Made by a program: the position numbers and the translations under genes. This document shows positions 1-11,020 of a stretch of DNA of 64,000 nucleotides, one piece after another. The notes below the pieces were generated by a model. The model had not been told where the DNA came from. It was given only the letters and a program-made list of their open reading frames with translations, and did no database searches. Source of the DNA: Schistocephalus solidus (lineage: Eukaryota; Platyhelminthes; Cestoda; Diphyllobothriidea; Diphyllobothriidae); assembly GCA_017591395.1 (NCBI GenBank), contig WEDG01000754.1:19986-83985 (forward strand), written 5' to 3'. Each line of letters opens with the position of its first letter. Positions within the stretch are counted from its first letter, which is position 1.

Positions 1-60
1 TTTTGCCCTCGATCTGGGACCCCCTGTTGGTCCAGCGCATCTATCACCCGATCCGTTTGA
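1..60 (-). repeat. Rep-A 3'-flank fragment
   Basis: The string from ccccctgttggtccagcg to the ccgtttgagggggca region matches 35,290-35,345 and, in reverse complement, the gtgcgccccaaaacgggcc stretch at 2,858-2,888 that follows a Rep-A copy. It is a short truncated piece cut by the window edge. Confidence 0.4.
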
Positions 61-851
61 GGGGGCACCACCGAGACAGCACCCACCATCACCACCAAAA
101 CGGAGCCGCGCTTGGGCTCTGAGTTCAAACACAGCCTAGACCGTACAGACTCTCTGATTGGTAAATTGGCAAATCTAACAGCAGCTTAAGGAACCGAAGG
201 AGGCCGAAAGGGTTTGGAAGATGAGGTGCGTGACAGGTGGCAAGTCAAACGAAAACCGTGGAAGAGCCTTTTTATGACCTCGAGAGCCTCAAAATGTGCC
301 AGGTTTAAACAGTTGGTTTCAAGCACGTGGTTACTCCACACGGGTATCTTCACTCCTGAAATGATGCCTTTGACCAACATTTCACCTACCGAGGTAATAG
401 CAAAAAGCCTGTTTGTTACTGAGCTCCGTATCGCAAATATCACCTGCTGTGAAGTCGAGGCAGGCTGCTAACGCGTGCAGAGGAACCACCGTGCGGTTGG
501 GAAAGAAGAGGGAAGGCAGTACGGACCATATGAAGGTTACATTTGATTTATCGCCCACCTGAACGCTGGCTACGACTTTGCGGCGGTAGACTTCCAGCAG
601 GTGGCAGGGTTACTTCATTGGAAGACCGTCATAAACCATGATCAGTCACGTGCAATACGATGCAGTCAAATGCAACGCAAGCATCCCAGAGGAGAGAGCA
701 TACGGGGCCTGTCACTGTCACTTTTATTCTGTAGGATGTCTCCTTTTAGCTGCGCGATTTTGTTGCGCCGGTACAACAAAGCGAGGCGCTGTGTGCGTAA
801 AGGTCCACTGGGACAGGGAGCGCGCGAGGTCGACACTTGGAGAACAGCACA
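61..851. other. No recognised feature
   Basis: Mixed-composition sequence with only short open frames on both strands. I see no motif, repeat partner or splice-bounded coding exon. Confidence 0.5.
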
Positions 852-1060
852 TCCGCGCATTCCTCACTACAATAAATCTAAGAGCTTGTATTTATCACGG
901 TGTGATAAAAGTCGTGACTTGGAAAGTTACCAACTGACGGGATAACCCGCACCGCGCGGTCAGTCCAGTGTATGCGCTTGTGCGCAATGGTCGACTGACG
1001 GACTGAGAGTCAGGCTGCAATGGCTCCTTCTTGATGTGGCCCCTATGGCACTAATAAAGT
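852..1060 (+). repeat. Rep-A interspersed repeat, 5' part
   Basis: This stretch contains the Rep-A landmarks in order: ttcctcactaca..., gacttggaaagttaccaactgacgg, gataacccg, the ggtcagtccagtgt block, gactgagagtcaggctgcaatgg and ctccttcttgatgtggcc. The same order is seen at 2,400, 5,750, 13,740 and 14,600. It stops just before the LINE at 1,078. No terminal repeats, tRNA-like boxes or protein are recognised. Confidence 0.75.
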
Positions 1061-1077
1061 CGTCGCCTTGTATAGCA

Positions 1078-2330
1078 AAGGCTGCGGGAGATGCAGGATG
1101 CCTGGATGACGCGCAAAGCCGAGGAAATCCAAGGGTACGCGGACCGAAACGAATGGAAGAACTTTTTCGTTGCCACCAAGGCTGTTTACGAACCTCCCGT
1201 CAAAGGCACCGCCCCTCTTCGCAGTGCCGACGGCAGGACGCTACTCACTGAGAAGACGCAAATCCTGACGCGATGACAGAACAGTTCCAAAGCGTTTCTC
1301 AATCAGCCCTCCACCATCTCCGACGCCGCAATCGATCTCCTGCCTGAAGTGGAAATCAATGCCGACCTTGATCAGCCGCCCTCTCTCCAAGAAATCATCA
1401 GAGTCCTGCAGCGTCTCTCCAGCAGGAAAGCACCTGGCTCGGACGCGATCCCTACTGATATTTACAAGCATGGCGGACCCCAACTGATGAACCGACTCCC
1501 AGTGCTCTTACAGGAGATGTGGCACCAAGGGCGAGTTCCTCAGAATTTCAAAGACGCAACCATTGTCCACCTCTACAAGAAGAAAGGGAGCCGCAAACTC
1601 TACGACAACCACCGTTGAATCTCGCTGCTGAACATCACCGGAAAGATCTTCGACCGCATTCTCCTCAATCGCCTGAACGTTCACCTGGAGCAAGGACTGC
1701 TCCCGGAAAACCAATGTGGCTTCATACGATACCGAGGAACAATCGACATGATCTTCGCCGCTTGCCAGCTGTAAGAGAAGTGTCAGGAGATGCGGACTCA
1801 CCTGTACACTACCTTCGTGGATCTGACGAAAGCCTTTGACACGGTAAATCGCGACGGGCTGTGGAAAATCATACAGAAATTCGGCTGTCTTGAACTTTTC
1901 ACGCATATGGTGCGTCAGCTTCACGACGGGATGATGGCGCCCGTTACTGACAACGGGACCGTATCCGAAGCATTCGCAGCTACCAACGGAGTGAAGCAGG
2001 GCTGTGTCCTTGGACCTACCCTCTTTAGTCTCATGTACTCGGCCATACTAACGGACGCCTACCGTGATGAGCAGCCTGGGATCCGCATCGCCTACAGAAG
2101 TGACGAGCACCTTTTCCACAGTCGGCGTATGAGGGCCACAACGAGCGTCTACGGCTACAGTCCATGACTTGCTCTTCGCAGAAGACTGCGCGCGAATCAG
2201 CCTGGTCGGACATCTGCGAACTTAATGCAAAAACAACCCCATAAAATCAACCTATGCCACATCTGCCTCAGACCCCACGACGACGATCACCTCATCCACT
2301 GATAAAAAATTCATCGGTGTCCGCATCAGA
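1078..2330 (+). mobile_element. LINE-A (RTE-like non-LTR retrotransposon) fragment
   Basis: This is a 5'-truncated piece of the ORF2-like polyprotein of an APE-type LINE. In order it shows the pre-RT linker (EEIQGYADRNEWKNFF), the RT entry motif SSRKAPGSDAIP, the fingers motif KDATIVHLYKKKG, NHRxISLLN, FVDLTKAFDTVNRDGLW (motif A, with Asp), TNGVKQGCVLGPTLFS (motif B), a LLFAEDC box (motif C), and then abruptly the C-terminal finger-like RISLVGHLRT. The RT connection, thumb and much of the C-terminus are missing between motif C and that finger, an internal deletion near 2,197. At least three stops or frameshifts interrupt it (stops near 1,617 and 1,771, frameshift near 2,130). Motif C has Glu for the first catalytic Asp. 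It is flanked on both sides by Rep-A copies and is inactive. Confidence 0.85.
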
Positions 2331-3322
2331 CAACTGACCAGCTTGGAAAGGTGATCTAATTGTGGGGGTGGGGGAGAGAGTGAGGCCGACGGCTCAGCGC
2401 ATTTTCCTCACTATAAACAATCTGACGCACTTGAAACTATCAAGGTGCACAAAAGGGCATGGCTTGGAAGGTTGCCAACTGACGGGATAACTCGGACCGC
2501 GTGGTCAGCCCAATGTTTGTTTTGTGTGGAGTGGCTAACTGGCAGACTGAGAGAGAGGCTATGATGGCTCCTGCTTAATGTGGCCTTTATGGCACTCCCA
2601 CTCCATGGGATCAGAGGCAGGTGTGGCGACACGCCCAGGGGCCGCTCTAGCCACCTGCATCTTCTCCCACCTCCAGTCTTCTTGACTCTGTCATGACACC
2701 GGGCTCAGGTGGGGTAGAAGGAGAGAGTGCGGTAGCTGCCCCGCACGACTACTATCACTTAAAACTAATCCACGCGAAAGTCACCGTCCCTGCACCACCC
2801 TTCTGCGGAGTATACGGTGGACATCGTCGGACTAAGACGGTCGAACTGCCGTGTCGGCTGTGCGCCCCAAAACGGGCCACGTGGTAGATAAGCTGGGCAC
2901 GCGTAGGTACAGGCCCATGCCGCACCCCGCTATTCCAACACCGTGTGAGATGCTTCATCTGCGCCCGACGCCACCTCCAGTCTTCTTGACTTTGTCTTGA
3001 CACTGGGTACAGGCTGGTAATGGGAGAGTGCGATAGATGCAGTGAAAGTCTGCTATCACTTAAACCTCATTTGCGCACAAGTCACCGTTCCTGCACCATT
3101 TTTTGTGGAGCACACGGAGAGCATCGTCGGATTACGACGGTCGAAATGGCGTGTATAGTGGCTGATTTGAGTACTTGAGAGTCAGGCTAAATGGCTCCTT
3201 CTTGGCTTGGCATCTCGGCACTCTCACGCACGTGAGATCCGGGCCACCTCCCTAGTAAAAACCTGGTGTTGAGCGGGAACCAGTTCGTGTGCGGTACGCG
3301 TAGACGGGCTGTTAAACAGAAA
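2331..3322 (+). repeat. Rep-A array (one long copy plus partial modules)
   Basis: 2,331-2,900 is the longest Rep-A copy here: a G-rich lead (gtgggggtgggggagag), cgcattttcctcactataaacaatctgacgc, ggaaggttgccaactgacggg, the ctgagagagaggctatgatgg block, the ctccagtcttcttgactctgtcatgacacc block, aagtcaccgtccctgcaccacc, and the catcgtcggactaagacgg end. A second 3' half follows at 2,960-3,150. A variant module (A2) with ctctcacgcacgtgagatcc follows at 3,150-3,320. Modules sit head to tail, so this is a tandem of partial units rather than simple insertion. Confidence 0.75.
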
Positions 3323-3324
3323 GA

Positions 3325-3475
3325 CTGCCGACAAAGACAAGTGAGACTGGAATGGCCATTTCTGATTTACTGGTCATTATCAGCCAGCCCGGTCCAACCT
3401 TAGGTGTTGCGACACCTGAGTCTCGAACTCGCGACCTGGTATTTAGAAGTTCAACACTCGATCGGATCTGATTAG
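3325..3475 (-). mobile_element. tRNA-derived SINE copy
   Basis: Read on the minus strand this has the family layout: a tRNA-like head with a decayed B box (ttcgagactc), a spacer giving ...ggttggaccgggctggctgataatga, and the conserved body ...agtaaatcagaaatggccattccagtctcacttgtctttgtcg. The same body is present in the SINEs at 9,400, 18,630-20,430 and 24,505. The A-box end is degraded. Confidence 0.7.
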
Positions 3476-4428
3476 CCTTGTAGATCGTCTGTGCGGCTGC
3501 TGGTGGGGCACGAGAGTGAGCCCCAAGGTAGGACTGTACGATTGCGTTCCGTTAGCGATAGGTGAGCATTCCCCAACGAATGCAGTCGATATTCCTGATC
3601 TAAACCGGCAGTACGAACAGCTCGCAGCACAGTGGATTAAAGCGTTGGCATTCTGATCTACAAGTCACTTGTCAGGCGGGTGAGGCTCCGCCTGTGGTTA
3701 GTTATGACTAGTTGACATGACATTCACCAACTAACACGCACACATTTAGTAGCGAAACGCAGCCAGGGAATGTTGGCTGTCAGGCGGAGATCGGACTACC
3801 GATCTCAACAGAGGATTCGACCCAGATGCCCACATAAAAATGGTAACTGAACTCGGTAGCCTCGAAGTTTGTCACAAATGCCAATTTTTTTTCTTGTTCC
3901 ATTCTGCCAAAACACATTATTTAAACCCACCTGGTTAGCATCTCGTGGATTTAGGATGTAGCGTTTTGGCAACTAACTTCACCAAAATGTGAAAAGTAAT
4001 CAAGGCTCTCGGTCGGAAGCCCACAGTTTAGGAGGCTAGAAAGTACAAAAGGATATAGCTCGGAACATGACCTCGTCAATTGTTTCAAGACATGATGTAG
4101 CAAAGAAGAGTCGAGGCAGGTTGTCAGATGTTAGTCCGGACACAGTGGGACGCACACGCACAAAAAATATTTCAGGCTATATAGTGTGAACATTTGAACA
4201 TTTTTTTATAGCAGACTGTGGGTAGCAAGGGGCTGGAAAAAGAAGGCCAGAAAATTCTCGGTATACCGAGTCATCTCCCGAGACGAGTCGATGCTTGCTC
4301 AGAATCGGACACGCCTGAGCGCCAGCTCGTATCTCGCCAGAATGACACCCTCACCCCCGACTGACAAGACAGAAATCTAGGTCTACTTTAGTATGTTTGC
4401 TACCTCCCAAAACTCTAACCGACCCTTT
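3476..4428. other. No recognised feature
   Basis: No coding motif is seen. A stretch near 3,635-3,700 (gcacagtggattaaagcgttggcattctgatct) is loosely tRNA/SINE-like but too decayed to name. Confidence 0.4.
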
Positions 4429-4429
4429 C

Positions 4430-4830
4430 AACTGTCTTTTCGATTAAAAATTTCTACGTAAGTAGGGTTATAATATTAAATGTCATGCAGAAATAATATT
4501 ACACAGCCTTATATCCGGTCAGGATGCCGGCTTTTAACCAGCTTCCTTCCGGCTGCTTGCGCTAACCACATTGAATAAAATATGAATAATGAAATCGTAT
4601 TAATTTTTCCCATTGATTTCATGTTATAGAAAACAGGCAAAAACGTGTTTACTTGGTAGGACATAATGGCTTTTTATGTTCTATGATTAAAGAACGAGTA
4701 TATTTCCATTGTAAACGACTTTTTTTCGATTCCCGAATAATTTTGAAACCACACTGTTATCACACTTGCATTCAGGGTTTCAACGATGCCTGTTATATAC
4801 ATGTTGCCAAGGAAAAAATTGTACATTTCT
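4430..4830 (+). repeat. Rep-B AT-rich interspersed repeat, copy 1
   Basis: Two anchors define this family: an upstream taagtagggttataata block and a downstream ttcccgaataattttgaaacc block. They lie about 270 bases apart here (about 4,458 and 4,731), about 265 apart in the copy near 7,000 and about 272 apart near 16,605. Constant spacing supports one repeat at least 300 bp long. No coding or terminal features are recognised. Confidence 0.6.
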
Positions 4831-5079
4831 CAACGCCCATAAAATGTTGCAGTCTATGTGGACCAGTAAGTATAATTTGTAAGCATCACCAATACATGAC
4901 CAGATATGGTGACGTCTAAATGAACATTTGACGGTTCTAAAAACCACACAATTAGAAACCGTTTTAATCATAAAGATACACTTTCTTCAGGTACAACATT
5001 TAAAGAAGACATCATTCACTACCAAGTGAATACAAGAATACTTTCGTGCACTTTTAACGACAAAATAAATTTTAATGCA

Positions 5080-6152
5080 TAAGGGCATCAAAAATTCACG
5101 CACAGGTGCACAGAAAAGGTCAGAAGGAGTGAAATCGACCGCATCAGCGAATATTCCTCACTATCAACAATCTGACGCACCTGAGACTATCACGGTATGC
5201 CGTGGCTTGGATGGCTACCAACTGACGATTCGACTCAGAGCTCGCCGAATGGTGGACTGGGTGTCAGCCTCTTCTTCATTGTGGCGTCCACGATCCTCTC
5301 ACACGTGTGAGATCCGAGACGTATACCCACTTTAGAGTGAAGGCTTGGTGTTTTGTGTTTGGGGACGAGGTCGTGTACGCGGCACGCGCAGACGAGGTCG
5401 CAAGTTATGTCAGCCACTGCACACATTCCCCGCACGAGACAACTGACCGGCTCTTACTGGTGCCTGCGGTCGACTTCTCAGTTGCTTCTCCGTGTGGCTT
5501 CCCCTGCTATGTGTGATCTGAGCAGTTCAGTCAATTTTTGTGAAATCCTGCTGTGCTGGTGGAGCGCCAGGTCATGTGTATGTGGCATGCGAGGATGGAC
5601 TGTTTCTAGTTCTGTCAGACACCTACTTTTAATATCAAAATCAGTTGACTGACCGACTCCGACGGCGATTGGAGACTAGGAATAGGAAAAGAGAGTGAGG
5701 TAGACGGCTCGCGGGCTTTTTCCTCCCTAAAGGAATCTGAAGGGCTTGAAGCTGGCACGGCGCGTTGCAAGCCGTGGCTTGGAAGGCTGCCAACTGACGG
5801 GATAACTCGGACATCGCAGTCATACTAGTGTGTATTTGTGTGGATTGGCAGGCTATAATGGCCCCTTCTTCATGTGGCCCATATAGTACTCTCAACCCAG
5901 TATGATCCGAGTCGGCAGAATGTCACAGTTAAGGGCGGGTTCCCGCCGCGTCAGCCATCTGCGCTTTCTCCTACTTCCAGCCGTCTCGACTTGGTCATGA
6001 CATCGGGCCCGGGTGAGAGTGCAGTGGATGCAGTGCAAGTCTACTACCACTATGATCTAATTCCCTTACAAGTCACCGTCCCTGCACCACCGTGCTGTGG
6101 GGCAGACGGTAGATCTCGTCGGAATCGACGATCGAACTATCAACACACATAG
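5080..6152 (+). repeat. Rep-A array (A2 module then full Rep-A)
   Basis: 5,085-5,450 is an A2-type module: tcctcactatcaacaatctgacgc, gatggctaccaactgacgattc, the perfect 16-bp palindrome at 5,295-5,310 centred on acgt, then gtgtttggggacgaggtcgtg. 5,650-6,150 is a Rep-A copy: ggaaggctgccaactgacggg, the catgacatcgggcccggg block, aagtcaccgtccctgcaccacc and ctcgtcggaatcgacgatcgaac. It is diverged from the other copies by small indels. Confidence 0.7.
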
Positions 6153-6979
6153 CGAAGGTTGCCCATAAATGCGCTGGGGTGCAACAGCAAATGTGTCGGC
6201 TGGCAGTCAAGGGCAGCCGAAGTCGACCACGAAGTCCCGGTAACCCACCGCTGCATTGAGAAGGACCAAAATCGTGATTGGAAGGGAAAGGAATTGGGCT
6301 GCATAGAAAAACGGTGCGACATTTCGAAAGCGCTTCTGATCGTCGCACGATGATAGGAGAAAGGGACGAAAGGATGAAAAAGACCACAAAATGGGAGGTG
6401 CGGCGCCACCGCAATGCGTTTGGTTGGAGGCAGAGGAAGGGGAGGGGAGGGGGGGGAAATCGGCGCCTATGTGGTGAACTAAATGGAAGAAAAGACTGCC
6501 CAGCGTCATTACCACTGCCATTAAGGCAGATGGCTGCAGTCTGCTCTGGGCTTCGAGGGGCACAGGTGCGTTGACGACGGCAGCAAATTAACATCAGGTG
6601 GAAGGCGCAGGCAAACACTTAACGGAGTTCGCAAATTAGACCCGAGGGGACAGTTAAAACGCTCTAGCAAACAGTCCAAAACGCAGGTGCTGCTGTACCA
6701 CGGTGAGTTCTGCCAAAAAGCCTGACCTATCACAAATGATCCCGCACAGATGCGCGAGCTCAAACGGGCCCAGTCAGGAGACGCTTAACTGTTGCCGAGC
6801 TGGCGTAGGTCATGAAACGTGATGACCGCAATCTATATGATCTTTTCGGGGCACCGAAAAACTTTGTGCATTTCACCTGTCCCTTTCAGTCGATTCGGAA
6901 AAAAATCATCTTCCGATGATGAATATGTTGCGGTGGTCAGTGACCGATCGCGGGAAATGGTACACACAATTCTGAAACG
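6153..6979. other. No recognised feature; purine-rich tract
   Basis: A G/A-rich run at about 6,430-6,460 (ggaagggg repeats) opens a long frame on the opposite strand that looks like low-complexity translation, not a gene. Nothing else is identified. Confidence 0.45.
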
Positions 6980-7290
6980 CGCTTTCGATTAAAAAAAGGA
7001 TTAGTTAAGTTAGATTTGGACATTTATTATCTTATAGCATAATTCCATGATTTTTTCCGACACACTAGGGTGCCGTTTTTTGAGTCCACGGTTTCTTCAC
7101 CGCCTGTCTAAAACCGAACTCAATGCAAATGGCTACTTAAGTAGTATTTATTTTTCCTAATGATTATCACAATGTCCTTATTAATTCAAATATAGGTTAT
7201 GGGAAACGTAAGCAAATCACGTCTTATTCAAATGTGCTACACTAAGGTTTTTAAAGAGTTTTCCACTTCCCGAATAATTTGAAGCCTGCT
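6980..7290 (+). repeat. Rep-B copy 2
   Basis: Anchors gttaagttagatttggacatttattatcttatagcataat (about 7,005-7,045) and cttcccgaataatttgaagcc (about 7,266) match those at 16,605-16,650 and 16,877. It lies next to the left end of the inverted PLE1. Confidence 0.55.
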
Positions 7291-7589
7291 CGGTGGTTGC
7301 ATTTGAGTTTAGAGTTTGCAGGAATACCATGTATTCCTCTATGTCATTTAAACGATACCCTAAATTGCTCACTAAATTTCGCAATAAATTTGGACTACGT
7401 TTGTACAATCCACAGGAGAGGGAGTTATTAAACAATGCGATTTGAATGGACGCTGAACGTTCATAGAAAATCATAAATTAAAACCTTTGTAGGACCGAGT
7501 TTTTTTTGTCGATTGACATTTAATAACATCGGTCACCGACTCTACGTAACTTCGTTAAGGAAGACGTTTACGAAACCGGGCGAAATTCA

Positions 7590-7943
7590 GGCGATTTCCT
7601 ATACGTTATTAACTGTTCCAAGCCACATTAGTGCATTAATGCTTCGGTAATTAGTCCAGACAGAGGCGAGCCCAGTGGCGTTCCCTTCGGTTGTTCGTAG
7701 ACCTGGCCGTTGAATGTGAAGAACGTCTTAAGACACGGTTCTAGGAGTTCGATGATATGCGCTCGTTTGAGTATTTTGGTCGGTCTCGCCATATTTTCCC
7801 CGTAGAAAGCCGTCGATAGTATAGATAGCCAATGCGGGTGGGATAGAGGTGAATAACGATATCACGTCGAATGACACCATCACCTCATCTGCCTCGACTT
7901 CAAGATGCTGGATGCGTGTTAAGAACTCATCAGCTCTGTCTGC
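7590..7943 (-). pseudogene. PLE1 reverse transcriptase fragment (inverted half)
   Basis: The minus strand encodes a Penelope-type RT core: EFLTRIQHLEVEADEVMVSF, DVISLFTSIPP (motif A region with Asp) and TIDGFLRGKYGETDQ. After frame breaks come FFTFNGQVYEQPKGTPLGSP (motif B region) and SGLITEAL. The first part is a clean frame of about 70 codons; the rest is frame-broken. It meets the plus-strand half of the same gene at about 7,943, so the two halves are head to head. The plus half begins near the equivalent of the point where this half ends (IAEA), so the two together cover most of the RT once, but on opposite strands. Confidence 0.78.
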
Positions 7944-9335
7944 ACTAATTGCCGAAGCAGTTTTGCAGAGGCTTGAGCAGCCAGTCTTCAGCTTGTATCC
8001 CCCGAAGTTCTGGGCCAGATACGTCGACGAAACTTTCATCCAAAATCCAGAGGAGTCACTTGCAGGCTTTCAGGGCATTGATGAATTCAATCTTTCCCAA
8101 CCTCCAGTTTACCATGGAAGAAGAAGTCAACAAGCAGTTGCCCTTCCTTGATGTCCATGTTACAAAGCTGGCAGACGGGAAGATAAGTACAACGGTCTAC
8201 AGTAAGTCAACCAACACAAGGCGCATCCTCCATTTTCGAAGCAACCACCCTGTTGGCCACAAACGCAGTTGTGTCAGAACCCTCTTCCGGCGTGTTCAAA
8301 CACACTGAAGCGATGACAGTGGGAATAAGGAGGAGATAGAGTACTTACACGCCCTTTTTATAGCCAACGGTTATCCAAAGTCCTTCATCCGCAAATGCCT
8401 CAAGAAGACTCAGTTTGAGCGGTCAAGCGAAGAAAAGCCAAAGTTTTGGCTCGCGATCCCCTATTTGAGGAACGTTTCAGAGACAACTACAAGAATCTTA
8501 AAATATTTTGGGATTGGCGTGGCTCATAAACCAGAATGCATTATCCGACAGCAAGCCATTAAGCCCAAAGACCCGCTACCAGTATCAGAACAATCTGCAG
8601 CGGTTTACAGCATACCATGCCAAGATTGTGATTCAAGGTATGTCGGTGAAACGGGCAAGCGCCTGGGCACAAGGTCACATGAACCAACTTGCAATCAACC
8701 GCAAAGACAAGTTGTTTTTGGTTTATAGTCACGCACAACAGCTGAACCACGATCTCGCCTTTGAGAAAACGAGGGTGATTGGCCGAGCCAATGAGAAGAT
8801 GCCCAGACTCGTGCTCGAGAGTTGGTCTTCGACTGGAACACTCAACCTAGCTATAGACTTATATCCCGTCTACCAGGCGCTTCGTACAAGGGTCGGATCA
8901 GTTCGGCCAGGGCCAGTAAGGCAAACGAGCACGCGGAACCGAGAGCCCATGCTCATGGAAAAGCGGAGTAGCGGCCGAAGGTTACATGATCAAAGTCAAA
9001 CACAGCCTCACCATTGCGCCCGCAAAACGGAGAACACCTCATGAGAGCAGCAACGACTGATCAGTCCGCTGATTGACGTGGGGAGGCCAACAGGCACGCT
9101 GCCTTGCCTAAACCTACGATGGCTCCAAAGGGGACAGCGGGCACGCGAGCCCGCCGGCGTTCAACCTCGTGGAGGTCTAAGGAAGTCAGCAGCGAACGGG
9201 CACGTCAAAGTTTACGCGTCCACCATGGATATAATATGAGGCACGCGGCAAGACTGACTAACTCAAGACCAACAGGAGCGGCAAGCAATATACTCTGATG
9301 ACGGAAGCGAGAAGGCTTTCGAAACGTCAGTACAA
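7944..9335 (+). mobile_element. PLE1: Penelope-like element, RT C-terminal half, GIY-YIG endonuclease and 3' tail
   Basis: Plus-strand reading: LIAEAVLQRLEQPVF, PPKFWARYVDETF (motif C, with Glu for the second Asp), QLPFLDVHVTKLADGK, ILHFRSNHPVGHKRS, then NGYPKSFIRKCLKK and AVYSIPCQDCDSRYVGETGKRLGTR, the GIY-YIG-type nuclease core with its Cys pair. ESWSSTGTLN and LVYQAL-type C-terminal blocks follow. Stops and frameshifts split it into several frames (8,305; 8,650-8,720; 9,050). The element ends in a hammerhead-like motif at 9,295-9,330. PLEs retrotranspose with this RT plus nuclease pair; this copy cannot. Confidence 0.85.
9295..9330 (+). ncRNA. Hammerhead-ribozyme-like motif in PLE1 tail
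   Basis: The order is CTGATGA, then CGGAAGC-GAGAAG-GCTTTC able to form a six-pair helix (one G-T pair), then GAAAC and GTC. This is the core order of a type-I hammerhead (CUGANGA, helix II, GAA-A, short helix III, cleavage triplet). One extra C sits between CTGATGA and helix II, which is non-canonical and may weaken it. PLEs are known to carry hammerhead motifs in their terminal repeats. Confidence 0.5.
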
Positions 9336-9399
9336 ATACGAAATTTCGAAATTTGATCTATTAACTTGCCCCCTCTTTTTCTTCTTCTGGAGATGATGA

Positions 9400-9571
9400 A
9401 TGCGAGCTCGTGGCGCAGTGGGTAGAGCGTTAAACTTCTGTCCAACAAGGTCACGAGTTCGAGGCTCGGGCGCCGCAGCGCTTGGGTTTGGGTATGGCTG
9501 GCTGATGACGGTTAATAAGCCAGAAATGGCCATTCCAGTCTCCCTTGTCTTTGTCGGTCATGTTATTTTGC
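9400..9571 (+). mobile_element. tRNA-derived SINE copy (Arg-like head)
   Basis: The head is tRNA-like: gcgagctcg, A box tggcgcagtgg (9,411-9,421), taaacttctgtcc as the anticodon-arm region (TCT, as in tRNA-Arg), and a decayed B box agttcgaggct (about 9,456). The body follows: ggtatggctggctgatgacgg, taataagccagaaatggcc, cagtctcccttgtctttgtcgg. A TA tract follows directly. Confidence 0.85.
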
Positions 9572-9597
9572 ATATATATATATATATATATATATAT
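9572..9597. repeat. (TA)n microsatellite
   Basis: About 13 TA units at the 3' end of the SINE, as also seen next to the SINE cluster at 18.6-19.7 kb. Confidence 0.95.
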
Positions 9598-11020
9598 CTG
9601 AATAAAATATACTATTAATATGGACGTAGAAAATTTACAGAACAACCTGCAGCAACGTCAAAATTGACTTATTTTGGTCGGCTAAAATCCCCCCAGACAG
9701 GATGACATTATTTTCGAAAAGGCAGAAATGTTGTCCATCAAAAAATTGGACTTGTAATCCTGAGTATTGTTATGTCCTAAAAACTCTCATTTCGCCCATA
9801 GGCAACAATTTGCTTTAAGACAGCCGCATTTTCCGGCAGCGTGCAACTATTCCAACAGTAACCACAAAAAGTGGCCGCTTTCACTGCTGGGCATATAGTA
9901 AGTCTATTTTCGGCTAATACGCAATAAAAAATTGATTGGTCCGTGTAGTCAGAAAGGCTCCTACGTAAAAGGGGTTTGTTTTCGTTTGCGGCAGAAGGCT
10001 TATCAGTACACCAGCGGACAAAATATTCCACGTTTTTTTCTTTGAAAAAGATTAAGCACGTGAGCAGTTGTCAGCTAAATAACCTAATGGGGCTGTTTTT
10101 CTTTAAGATGACTGTCTATCAGAGGGCGTTTTACTGAGCCATTTGTTGAGGACTTTTGCTTTTTCTGTGATAAGGTTTCACCTTTGGGTGGGTCTACGAA
10201 TACGACCCAAATCGCCATATGCTAAAAAAGGACGCCTGAGAGCTCGCGAGTTACGTAAGCCGTTTCAAGGACAACCGCACGCTCAACGGACTCCACCTCC
10301 GTCACGAAAAAAAACAGAAAAACTCGAGGGAAACAAGTTATCTTGATCCATAGCAAATTGCATGGTAAGCGGTTTAAAGAAACGTCTTATTTTTCGGGTT
10401 TTGCAAGGCACACACAAAAGAACTTATAATTTTTTTGAAATTTGACACAGGACATGGATAACCGAAGAGTTTCGCCAAAGCAGTCAGCCACTCTGGGAGC
10501 GCGTAGACGAACAAACTGTCCCCCCGCCAATGCCGGTGATCCAGGTGGTCGAGCAATCATCATTTCAACATCCACAGCAGGGATGATGGAATGTCAGCTT
10601 GAACAAAAAGCCGAAAATTCAGGCGAATAAAATCTTGTCCCAGCGATCGTGTTTAATTCTACTCAAACCGAAGAGAATTCACTGGCATTTCAAGGACGAC
10701 CGGACACTCAACCAGCTACACCACCGTTTTGGACCCAGGTACCCAATGACTGACGACACACAGTCTTTATCAGTACCACGTGGATGTCTGCTGTCTGGCT
10801 GAAGTCTGAACGCCCCAATCAAGTGCGGGGACCCGAGGACTCGTCCAAAAGTCACCTTATAGGCCAGCTTGGGCTTGGCTCTCGATGCAACAATGGTGAG
10901 AAAATGCTGAATTTCGCTGATCAGGACCGACTGTTTGTCAAAAAAACGTGTTTCTAGCACCACCACAAACATTTACTGACTGTTACCTGAGTTTCGTCCC
11001 TCTACAGCGTGTCATGCGAC
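9598..11020. other. No recognised gene; short direct repeat
   Basis: The blocks at about 10,262-10,303 and 10,687-10,729 share tttcaaggac-accg-ac-ctcaac with about 70-75 percent identity by eye. Nothing else is recognised. Confidence 0.4.

Noticed and set aside
6073..6618. 181-codon minus-strand frame
   Set aside because: Driven by a purine-rich tract and Rep-A sequence, with Pro/Phe/Leu-rich translation, no family motif and no splice support.
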